From Bacteroidia bacterium (GTDB taxonomy: Bacteria; Bacteroidota; Bacteroidia; J057; JADKCL01), in assembly GCA_020635905.1 (NCBI GenBank), contig JACJYV010000010.1:1-64000 (forward strand): a stretch of DNA of 64,000 nt. The letters are read 5' to 3'. Both the position numbers and the translations under genes were made by a program. Under the pieces are notes generated by a model. That model saw nothing but the letters and a program-made list of their open reading frames with translations, made no database searches and had not been told where the DNA came from. Every line of letters begins with the position of its first letter. Position 1 is the first letter of the stretch. Of the stretch, positions 8,419 to 15,076 are shown piece by piece.

Positions 8419-8634
8419 ATGAGTTTTTTAACACAGAGGCACAGAGTAAATTGCAATGGTTAAGAGGTTTTTGCATTGTGGTTAAGAGGTTTTTTCTTTC
8501 TGGTTCAAAGAATTTGAACCCCTAATATGTAAGACTGAATAGGAAAATTCTACCTTAGTTATAGGATAGCTTTGCAAAAAATCTCCTGGCCACAAACACT
8601 GACTCTGTGCCTCTGTGTTTAAATAAAAACTCAT
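8419..8634. repeat. Inverted-repeat element between kinase and regulator genes
   Basis: The arms 8419-8447 and 8602-8634 are nearly complementary. The 18-bp core AACACAGAGGCACAGAGT (8430-8447) is perfectly inverted at 8602-8619, and the flanks ATGAGTTTTT/AAAAACTCAT extend it. Between the arms is a short tandem repeat of about 22 bp (TGGTTAAGAGGTTTTT at 8457-8472 and 8479-8494). A single arm copy recurs at 14911-14927. This looks like a small non-coding mobile or palindromic repeat. It leaves the regulator's own promoter intact. Confidence 0.55.
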
Positions 8635-8664
8635 TTGCAAAAGCACATTGCCCTTGCCCCACAA

Positions 8665-8712
8665 ATCCGCCAAATGCCGTATTTCCATTCCTCCCAATCC
8701 TTCCGTAATTTG
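8665..8712 (+). promoter_or_regulatory. Palindromic regulator site and promoter of the response-regulator gene
   Basis: The near-palindrome ATCCGCCAAATGCCGTAT (8665-8682; AAAT/ATTT extends it by two bases on each side) is followed about 23 bp later by a degenerate -7 element TAATTTG (8706-8712). The same half-site and the same spacing occur before the 9466 gene, which is why this is read as a binding site for the response regulator. Binding is inference. Confidence 0.45.
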
Positions 8713-8742
8713 AGGAAATGATTGACCCAAATTCCCGATCCC

Positions 8743-9390
8743 ATGAAAATCCGTGTTGGTCTGGCCGAGGATAATGCCTTTCTGGCCCGTTCACTGGCTA
8801 CCAAAATTGCCCTGTTTGCAGGAATGGAATTGCATTTCCATGCCCTCAACGGGCGCGACCTGCTGCAAAAGCTGGAGCAAAATGTGCATCCCGCGGTGAT
8901 CCTGATGGACATTGAAATGCCCGAAATGAACGGAATCGAGGCCACGGCCCGGGTCAGGAAGCTGTATCCCCACATCAAGGTGATCATGCTCACCGTCTTC
9001 GACGACGAGGAAAACATCTTCCAGTCCATTCTGGCCGGGGCCGACGGGTACCTGCTCAAGGATGAGCCCATGGCCAAACTGGAGGAAGGCATCCGCATGA
9101 TTCTGGAAGGGGGCGCCCCCATGTCGGCCACCATTGCGGCGCGAGCCCTTCGTTTGCTGCGGGAGCCACAGCGGGCCAGTGCACCTCCAGCGGAGGATTT
9201 CGGCTTGTCTGAGCGGGAGACCGGCATTCTGGAACAACTGGTGGCGGGGCTCAATTACAACCAGATCGCAGACAACCTGATCATCAGTCCCAAAACGGTA
9301 CGCAAGCACATCGAGAATATCTACCGCAAATTGCAGGTCCATAACAAGGCAGAAGCCATTCAGAAGGCCAACCAGCACAAACTGATCTGA
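8743..9390 (+). CDS. NarL/FixJ-family response regulator
   Basis: A 215-residue response regulator, with the ATG at 8743 (MKIRVGLAEDN) preferred over an upstream TTG because the receiver domain begins here. The receiver (1-125) has the acidic pair EDN, phospho-acceptor Asp56 in ILMDIEMPEMNG, Thr in MLTVFDD and Lys in LLKDE. A linker follows, then a LuxR-type HTH (about 151-206: LSERETGILEQLVAGLNYNQ, IADNLIISPKTVRKHIENIY). It is the obvious partner of the kinase at 6462. It is separated from that gene by an inverted-repeat element and has its own likely promoter. Sites resembling a NarL-type inverted repeat lie before this gene and right after its stop codon. Confidence 0.93.
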   Translation: MKIRVGLAEDNAFLARSLATKIALFAGMELHFHALNGRDLLQKLEQNVHPAVILMDIEMPEMNGIEATARVRKLYPHIKVIMLTVFDDEENIFQSILAGADGYLLKDEPMAKLEEGIRMILEGGAPMSATIAARALRLLREPQRASAPPAEDFGLSERETGILEQLVAGLNYNQIADNLIISPKTVRKHIENIYRKLQVHNKAEAIQKANQHKLI

Positions 9391-9392
9391 AA

Positions 9393-9440
9393 ATGCGGCA
9401 AATGCCGTATTGAAGGGGGGCATTTCCGGGCCTAACTTTA
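9393..9440 (+). promoter_or_regulatory. Palindromic regulator site and promoter of the 9466 gene
   Basis: The near-palindrome ATGCGGCAAATGCCGTAT (9393-9410, arms match 7 of 8) begins two bases after the regulator's stop codon. It abuts a -33 TTG (9410-9412), a 20-bp spacer and a -7 element TAACTTTA (9433-9440). The start codon is 25 bp further on. It shares the 13-bp core CAAATGCCGTATT with the site at 8671-8683. Confidence 0.55.
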
Positions 9441-9465
9441 CTTTATAATTTAATTCAGCATCAAA

Positions 9466-10377
9466 ATGAATAATTCAACTACCCTTCGCAGGGGCTGGCA
9501 GTTATTGCCATGCGCCATCCTTTTCCTCCTGCTGAGCCTTCCCGCCCGGCTGACGGCCCAGGAATCCGTGCCCTACCGCATCCTGCTCAACGATCCTACC
9601 CGGGTGCCCACCACCTACGTGGACCTGCTCTATTTCGACTATGAAGGAAGTATGTCAAACCAGTTGAAATGGCATAAAGGGGTGCCCGGACTGGGTGCCA
9701 CGGCTCAGTTTGAGCTCAAGCCCCTGGACAAAATGGGCTTCGAGGGCAAAGCCACCCTCTTTTACACGGGCAAGAAAACCCAGTTTGTCAAACTGCCCTT
9801 TCACCTGGAAGGCGGGGGTGTGATTTCCCTCAAATCCAAAATCAAGGAACAACCCATCAAAGTTCCACTCAAGACCTTCAAAACCAAGGCCGATGTGGTC
9901 ACGGACGACGGTCAGTGGCTGGGTACGGTGGATGCGATTGGCTATAATTATATCGAAGTGATGGCCAAAAAGGAATTTCGCACCTGGGCCAGGGCCGGTC
10001 TGATGTTCAGGCGATCCACTTACCGCCCCATGAACGACGGCAATTACACCCTGGGCGCCCAGACGGTGGGAGGGGTTTACCTCGGGGTGGAGGTTACCCG
10101 CCGGGCCCATGTGGTCACTGAACTGAGCGACAAAGTGGCCCTTTCGGCTGAATACATGAAAATGTATGCCGATATCATGGTTTACCCACTGGCTACGGTT
10201 TCCACTCCCCAACGCAATAACCGCACCCCCATTGGTTTCCGGATCGGGGCCACGGGCAAACTGCCGGGCATGAAAAACGTGCTCAACTACATGTTCCCCA
10301 AAGTGGAATTTGGCCTGTATCCCCTGGATGGATTCTACTGGTCGGTGGGGCTGGGGATCAATTTGTACAAGGCCTGA
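9466..10377 (+). CDS. Exported, probably outer-membrane beta-barrel protein
   Basis: A 303-residue protein with a signal peptide (about residues 1-31, ending LPARLTAQES) and no lipobox. The mature protein is rich in alternating hydrophobic/polar strands with Gly and aromatic residues (GLMFRRSTYRP, YTLGAQTVGGVYLGVEV, VEFGLYPLDGFYWSVGLGIN), as expected of a beta-barrel; the last strand ends near the C-terminus. No named family recognised. It lies directly downstream of the response-regulator gene but has its own promoter with the shared palindrome, so it is the best candidate target of that two-component system. It ends in a strong terminator. Confidence 0.75.
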   Translation: MNNSTTLRRGWQLLPCAILFLLLSLPARLTAQESVPYRILLNDPTRVPTTYVDLLYFDYEGSMSNQLKWHKGVPGLGATAQFELKPLDKMGFEGKATLFYTGKKTQFVKLPFHLEGGGVISLKSKIKEQPIKVPLKTFKTKADVVTDDGQWLGTVDAIGYNYIEVMAKKEFRTWARAGLMFRRSTYRPMNDGNYTLGAQTVGGVYLGVEVTRRAHVVTELSDKVALSAEYMKMYADIMVYPLATVSTPQRNNRTPIGFRIGATGKLPGMKNVLNYMFPKVEFGLYPLDGFYWSVGLGINLYKA

Positions 10378-10526
10378 TTTTGAAGAGAATTTAACCGAAC
10401 CCCCTGAATTATCCGAAATGCAGCAGCCGGTTTTTCAGTCGAAATATCCAATCCAACAGACAGGCACTGAGAAAGTAATTTGATGCTGCAATCCTTTCCT
10501 GAAACTGTTTTCAGGGCGGAAAATGA

Positions 10527-10550
10527 GGCGGGCGCAAGCCCGCCTTTTTT
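10527..10550 (+). terminator. Rho-independent terminator of the 9466 gene
   Basis: Perfect 7-bp stem GGCGGGC/GCCCGCC (10527-10533, 10538-10544), loop GCAA, six T. It lies 150 bp after the stop codon and before the oxidoreductase gene. This shows that any start codon upstream of it for that gene is unlikely. Confidence 0.9.
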
Positions 10551-10581
10551 GTATCCAACCCGACGGACCTCCTCCTTTTCC

Positions 10582-10612
10582 TTGCGAATCCGGGCCTCAG
10601 GCGTTAAATTCA
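10582..10612 (+). promoter_or_regulatory. Candidate promoter of the molybdopterin oxidoreductase gene
   Basis: TTG (10582-10584), a 20-bp spacer and TAAATTCA (10605-10612, 6 of 8 match to TAnnTTTG). Transcription would start about 14 bp before the proposed TTG start codon at 10633. Confidence 0.35.
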
Positions 10613-10632
10613 ATCCAACAAAATCGGAAACA

Positions 10633-12897
10633 TTGAACAGCAATACCCCAGCTCAGGAATTGCGAAAGGAAACCACCTTTTGCAGAATTTGTGAATCCCT
10701 TTGCGGACTCGAAGTCACCCTTCGGGGAGATCAGATCGAATCCATCCTGCCCGATCCCAACCATGTGGCCACCCGTGGATTTGCCTGTCCCAAAGGACTG
10801 AAGCAGCACAAGATGTTTGCCTCTCCCGACCGCCTTTTGTACCCCATGAAGCGCACGGGCAAGGACTGGAACCGCATTTCCTGGGAACAAAGTATGCAGG
10901 AAATCGGGGCCAAAGTGGCACAGATCCGCAAGGAGCACGGCCCGGACGCCATTGCCATGTATGTAGGCACCGCGGCAGGCCTGGGAGCCCTTCACCCGGT
11001 CTTCGCCCAGGGATTTATGGATGCAGTGGGCTCGGGGACCATGTTTGCCTCGGCCTCTCAGGATTGCAGCAATAAATTTGCCGTTTCAAACCTCATGTAC
11101 GGCTTTCCCTTCTTGCTCACCTTTCCCGACCTGAAGAATACGGATTGCCTCATCATCGCGGGTGCCAATCCTGTAGTTTCCAAATGGAGCTTTTTGCAGG
11201 TGCCCAATCCCATTGCTCACCTCAAAGAAATGGAAAGGAGAGGAGGGAAGGTCTTTGTGCTGGATCCCCGCAAGACGGAGACGGCCAAAGTGGCGGGTCA
11301 GCATGTGTTTATCCGCCCCAATACAGACGTGTTTTTCTTTCTCAGTTTCCTGCACGAACTGGAAAAAGCAGGCGGCATCAGGCCGGGTTGGGAAGAGCAC
11401 ATGAAAGGGGCCCAGCCCATCCTCGAACTGGCCCGGCAGTGGCCGGCGGAGCGCACGGAGGAGGTCACCCAGGTGCCAGCTGATACCCTGCGGGAAATGG
11501 TGCATGCCTATATGAATGCCAAATCCGCCTCGATTTACTCTTCCACGGGAGTCAACATGGGTGCCAACGGCTCACTCGCTTTCTGGGTGAAGGAATGCAT
11601 TAATGCCCTGAGTGGCAATCTGGATAAAGCCGGGGGCTCTCTGGTCAGCCGGGGAGTGATTGATTTCCCCAAGTTTGGCAAGAAAAACGGCTTGCTGGTC
11701 AAGCAGGACCGAAGCCGGGTGGGCAATCTGGGCAAGGTGAACGATGCCTTTCCCGGGGGCATCCTGGCCGACGAAATCCTGACTGAAGGCAAGGGCAAAA
11801 TCCGGGCTCTCTTTGTCACGGGAGGCAATCCCCTCATTACCATGGCCAATGCCAACCGCCTGCGGGAAGCCTTTCAAAATCTGGATTTGCTGGTCACACT
11901 GGATATTTATCCCAATGAAACGGGCACGGTGGGGCATTATATGCTGCCCTGCACCTCTCCGCTGGAGCGTCCCGATCTGCCCTTCATCTTTCCCCTCATG
12001 CTGGGCCTGCAGACCAAACCCTATTTGCAGGGCACGGAGGCCATATTGCCACCTCCGGGTGAGGTCCGCGACGAGGCCACCATTTATCTGGACATTTGCA
12101 AAGCGGCCGGGGTGAATATGCTGGGCTCGGGTATTGCTCAAAAGCTGCTCGAATTGGGTCGCTGGAATGCCAGCCGCAAAAAGAAACCGGGTGAGCAACC
12201 CGGATTGCCTCAAAAGTGGATTCTGAGTGCTTTACTGCGGGTCAGTCGTCAGGGATCGTTCAGCAAACTGTTGAAATCCAAACATGGGCGGCTGCTGGGC
12301 GAGCACCAGCCCGGAAGTTTTCTGGGTAAGCGGGTGTTGACGGAGGACGGGAAAGTGAATTTGTCGCCTGAAGCTCTGATCCAACAGGCTGCAAAACTCG
12401 AACAGGATTTTGCCTGGGAAAAATCCACCGCCGGGCAACTCAAACTGATTACCAAAAGGGCGGTGACCACCCACAACTCCTGGACCCATAATATCGACGA
12501 GTTTGTGTCGGGGGAACGTTTTACCAATTACCTCTACATGCATCCCCTGGATGCCGACCGCCTCGGCCTGGCCGATAAGCAACTGGTGGACGTGGCCTCG
12601 GCCACCGGCAAGGTGCGCCTGCCGGTGAAACTGCTGACCGATCTCATGCCTGGCACGGTGGCCTTGCCTCACGGCTGGGGTCACCAGAGCACCCACATGC
12701 AGGTGGCGCGGGCAACCCAGGGCGTAAATGTCAATATCCTGGCCGCGGATGGCCCGGAACATGTCGAGAAGGTCTCGGGCATGGTGCATCTGACCGGCAT
12801 TCCGGTGGAAGTCACGGCAGCGGCTGGCCCACTGGCCGAAAATTCCTGGTCGGGCCTGCCCGAAGATGTGCTCGAAGTGGGGCAGTTCGAACGCTAA
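10633..12897 (+). CDS. Molybdopterin oxidoreductase with N-terminal [4Fe-4S] domain
   Basis: A 754-residue member of the DMSO-reductase superfamily. The cluster domain has C17-x2-C20-x3-C24-x27-C52 (TFCRICESLCG ... FACPKG). The catalytic Molybdopterin domain follows, with GANPVVSKWSF and VFVLDPRKTETA. Cys145 in SQDCSNKF is placed where the Mo-ligating Cys or Sec of NapA and formate dehydrogenases lies. A molydop-binding domain is at about 620-745 (LPHGWGHQSTHM). No Tat or Sec signal, so it is probably cytoplasmic. The frame is open upstream to about 10480 but crosses a terminator, and there is no ATG before the cluster, so a TTG start at 10633 is chosen. The substrate is unknown. There is no electron-transfer subunit or cofactor gene nearby. 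Confidence 0.85.
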   Translation: MNSNTPAQELRKETTFCRICESLCGLEVTLRGDQIESILPDPNHVATRGFACPKGLKQHKMFASPDRLLYPMKRTGKDWNRISWEQSMQEIGAKVAQIRKEHGPDAIAMYVGTAAGLGALHPVFAQGFMDAVGSGTMFASASQDCSNKFAVSNLMYGFPFLLTFPDLKNTDCLIIAGANPVVSKWSFLQVPNPIAHLKEMERRGGKVFVLDPRKTETAKVAGQHVFIRPNTDVFFFLSFLHELEKAGGIRPGWEEHMKGAQPILELARQWPAERTEEVTQVPADTLREMVHAYMNAKSASIYSSTGVNMGANGSLAFWVKECINALSGNLDKAGGSLVSRGVIDFPKFGKKNGLLVKQDRSRVGNLGKVNDAFPGGILADEILTEGKGKIRALFVTGGNPLITMANANRLREAFQNLDLLVTLDIYPNETGTVGHYMLPCTSPLERPDLPFIFPLMLGLQTKPYLQGTEAILPPPGEVRDEATIYLDICKAAGVNMLGSGIAQKLLELGRWNASRKKKPGEQPGLPQKWILSALLRVSRQGSFSKLLKSKHGRLLGEHQPGSFLGKRVLTEDGKVNLSPEALIQQAAKLEQDFAWEKSTAGQLKLITKRAVTTHNSWTHNIDEFVSGERFTNYLYMHPLDADRLGLADKQLVDVASATGKVRLPVKLLTDLMPGTVALPHGWGHQSTHMQVARATQGVNVNILAADGPEHVEKVSGMVHLTGIPVEVTAAAGPLAENSWSGLPEDVLEVGQFER

Positions 12898-12950
12898 TAA
12901 ATGGAATGATTCTTGCTGGAAATTAGCTTTTTTCAGTTTTGGAATATGGT

Positions 12951-12958
12951 TATACTTG
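12951..12958 (+). promoter_or_regulatory. -7 element directly before a start codon
   Basis: TATACTTG (7 of 8 match to TAnnTTTG) lies only 4 bp before the ATG at 12963. With the usual start of transcription 5-7 bp downstream, the mRNA would be leaderless. No clear TTG partner. Confidence 0.35.
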
Positions 12959-12962
12959 ATGC

Positions 12963-13730
12963 ATGACTGATCGAAACCTCTTTTTCCTATGCCTGTTGCT
13001 GATGGCCGCCGTTTCCTGCAAGCAGGAAGATGTAACCGCTCCCGTGCTGGAAAGCTGGGTTATGAACCAAATGCAAACTGATATTGAGGTAACCACTCAA
13101 ACTCCGTTTGCCGTTGGGGGAAGTTTCTCTGACAACAAAAATCTGGAGGAATACACCCTGGAAATTCAGCACAACTTCGACGCCCTTGGTCAGAATGTGC
13201 AGCCGCCCGCTCCCTGGTCACTGGAGGAAACCTATTCTCTGGCTGGAAAAACGGCAGTTGACAACCAGATTTTGGTGGCTGACGGGGATTACACAGGCGG
13301 GCCCTATCATTGCAATGTGCAGGTGAAGGATAAAGCAGGGAATGCCAGTCAGCCTGCCGTGGTCAGCTTTTGGCTGGTCAATCTCAATGGCCCTCAGTTC
13401 AGCGTTGCCGTGCCCCGCATGGATACGGTGTTGTACTACCAGGTGGGGGATACGATTCAGTTTTTTGGCACCCTGGCCGACGACGTGGATTTGGAGGAGG
13501 TGGAAATTTCCCTGCAGGAAAAGCTGGGGGTTTTGAGCATTTATGATGAGGTTTTTGCGCTGTCTGGCAATGCAGATACTGGCTGGAATCTGGACCAGGT
13601 GGGCTTGGAAGGCAAATTGTTGATTATTTCTGCCCAATCCCAGCCTGGCGAGTACGAACTGATTGTGCAAGCCGTGGATTCGAATGGGAATACGGCCAGG
13701 AAAAAGACGACGGTGTATATTTATCCTTGA
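12963..13730 (+). CDS. DUF4625-like lipoprotein
   Basis: A 255-residue lipoprotein: MTDRNLFFLCLLLMAAVSCK with lipobox AVSC, Cys19. The mature part holds two similar immunoglobulin-like segments: VGGSFSDNKNLEEYTLEIQH(NFD) with a following ...YHCNVQVKDKAGNAS, and FFGTLADDVDLEEVEISLQE with a following ...YELIVQAVDSNGNTA. This paired layout resembles Bacteroidota lipoproteins with DUF4625, given from memory of the family and not checked. No enzymatic motif. Probably anchored in the outer membrane. Convergent with the DUF3052-like gene (12 bp between stops). Confidence 0.75.
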   Translation: MTDRNLFFLCLLLMAAVSCKQEDVTAPVLESWVMNQMQTDIEVTTQTPFAVGGSFSDNKNLEEYTLEIQHNFDALGQNVQPPAPWSLEETYSLAGKTAVDNQILVADGDYTGGPYHCNVQVKDKAGNASQPAVVSFWLVNLNGPQFSVAVPRMDTVLYYQVGDTIQFFGTLADDVDLEEVEISLQEKLGVLSIYDEVFALSGNADTGWNLDQVGLEGKLLIISAQSQPGEYELIVQAVDSNGNTARKKTTVYIYP

Positions 13731-13742
13731 AAATCAGGCGAT

Positions 13743-14162
13743 TTACCTCAATTCCTTGCGGATCACCAGTTTGAGGCCCGACCATTTGGCGTCGATGGCG
13801 CAGACTTTGATGTCCACCAGGCCGAGGGGCAGGGCAGCGTCGCGGACTTTGTCCTCGGTGAGGGCCCCGGGAACTTTGGAACGGCCCTTGGGCCAGGAAA
13901 TCCAGATCATGCCGTCCCGCTGAATGCATTGCATCAGCTCTTCGAGCCGGGCTGACAGCCCGGCATCCTGTTCGCAGAAGTAATGCAGGAAATCCACTTT
14001 GGGCAGGGGAGAGGTTTGCAAAGTGCAACCTTCGGGCAATGGACCCAGCAGGCTGGGGAAATCATCAGGTGCATCCACCAGACACAGAGAAAAGCCCGGT
14101 TTGATGCCCAGTTTTTTGAGCAGGGGAGTCTGGGAATAGCCCGCGGTGGGTAGCTCAGCCAT
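13743..14162 (-). CDS. DUF3052-like protein
   Basis: A 139-residue cytoplasmic protein. AGYSQTPLLKKLGIKPG at the N-terminus, IWISWPKGRSKVPG in the middle, and LTEDKVRDAALPLGLVDIKV with AIDAKWSGLKLVIRK at the end match the hallmark motifs of DUF3052, a widespread family of unknown function. The ATG at 14162 is chosen; it overlaps the end of the upstream lipoprotein gene by 8 bp, so the two are probably translated from one mRNA. No catalytic residues are established for the family. Confidence 0.85.
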   Translation of the reverse strand: MAELPTAGYSQTPLLKKLGIKPGFSLCLVDAPDDFPSLLGPLPEGCTLQTSPLPKVDFLHYFCEQDAGLSARLEELMQCIQRDGMIWISWPKGRSKVPGALTEDKVRDAALPLGLVDIKVCAIDAKWSGLKLVIRKELR

Positions 14163-14694
14163 AGGCCGCAATCAGGTAGAAAATGCCTGCCATGAGCATG
14201 ATATTGACCGTGAAATCGGCCTTTCCCTTCGCGGTGACAAAATAACCGTCCACCGTATAGTCAAATCCGTCTCCCTCTACTTCGTAGAAGTCGGTCACGG
14301 TATAGCCCTGGATTTGTTCCAGGCGGGTATAAAGGGGGCCGGGAGGCACCTCGGCCAGGGATTCGCTCAGATTGAACATCTCAACCAGGTAGGTTTCCCC
14401 GTCCATGCCACCTTCGGTGACCTGGGCATTGAAATGGTCTGCATCGCAGGCTTCCTGCACTTTCAGGAATTCGTGGGACTTCATGTTGTCCATCACTTCG
14501 CGAAACCAGCTATCCAGGCCTTCATAGGCCTCAGCCATGGCTTCCCAGGGGCCTTCCTGAACGGCATCTGAGGCAGGAGTTGACACTGCATTGGTGGCAA
14601 GGGCGGGGATCTCCTGGCTTTGTTCCTGTTTGGGAGCACAGGAAACGGCCAGCAGGCCGATCAGAATGAAGGTGAGGAACAGGTGTTTTTTCAT
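14155..14694 (-). CDS. Lipoprotein of unknown function
   Basis: A 179-residue lipoprotein: MKKHLFLTFILIGLLAVSCA, lipobox LAVSC, Cys19. A Ser/Thr/Ala/Gln-rich linker (20-47) follows, then an acidic domain (about 48-165) with DSWFREVMDNMKSHEFLK and a likely C-terminal hydrophobic strand (VNIMLMAGIFYLIAAYG). No family recognised. It overlaps the DUF3052-like gene downstream by 8 bp and lies 9 bp after the 62-aa gene, so the three form a small minus-strand operon. Confidence 0.75.
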   Translation of the reverse strand: MKKHLFLTFILIGLLAVSCAPKQEQSQEIPALATNAVSTPASDAVQEGPWEAMAEAYEGLDSWFREVMDNMKSHEFLKVQEACDADHFNAQVTEGGMDGETYLVEMFNLSESLAEVPPGPLYTRLEQIQGYTVTDFYEVEGDGFDYTVDGYFVTAKGKADFTVNIMLMAGIFYLIAAYG

Positions 14695-14703
14695 TTTGGT
14701 AGA

Positions 14704-14892
14704 TTATAGCTCTGAGGCGGGGATTTCGATTACTTTGCCGTTTCTGGAAATGATAATAGTTTCCCCCTTGGCAATTTTGTCCGCAATTAACTTTTCATGT
14801 GCGATTTTTAACCCTGTCAGAATCTTTTCCCGCAATTGGGCAAGTTCAGGGGGCAATTTTAATTCAGATTTCTGTTTTTCAGGGAAATCCAT
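14704..14892 (-). CDS. Very small protein, first gene of a three-gene operon
   Basis: A 62-residue protein: an amphipathic N-terminal half (LPPELAQLREKILTGLKIAH) and a beta-hairpin-like end (GETIIISRNGKVIEIPASEL). The C-terminus loosely recalls small antitoxin-like or transposon-derived proteins, but no toxin gene is adjacent, so no function is claimed. The start ATG at 14892 is 19 bp downstream of a dispersed repeat copy (14911-14927). Spacing of 9 bp to the next gene supports its reality. Confidence 0.5.
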   Translation of the reverse strand: MDFPEKQKSELKLPPELAQLREKILTGLKIAHEKLIADKIAKGETIIISRNGKVIEIPASEL

Positions 14893-14910
14893 TGTAATGC
14901 ATTAGATAAA

Positions 14911-14927
14911 ACACAGAGGCACAGAGT
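14911..14927 (+). repeat. Third copy of the ACACAGAGGCACAGAGT repeat
   Basis: Exact 17-bp match to the arm of the inverted-repeat element at 8431-8447, with AA before it in both places. No opposing arm was found nearby. Confidence 0.6.
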
Positions 14928-15076
14928 CCATATAACCAGCTAGGAGGGGAATATTTTACCTGGACCTGCAGATGAAATTTCGCAAATGAAATTCATAATT
15001 CAAAAATCTCTCGCCCACATTTGTTGACGCGGAAATCTTTGGGTTTCAATGAATCCCAGAGGCAGCAATTGATCCA

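Noticed and set aside
10480..10632. N-terminal extension of the molybdopterin oxidoreductase
   Set aside because: It is interrupted by a perfect rho-independent terminator and has no protein-like features.
14704..14892. Antitoxin of a toxin-antitoxin pair
   Set aside because: No toxin gene beside it; the next genes are a lipoprotein and a DUF3052-like protein.
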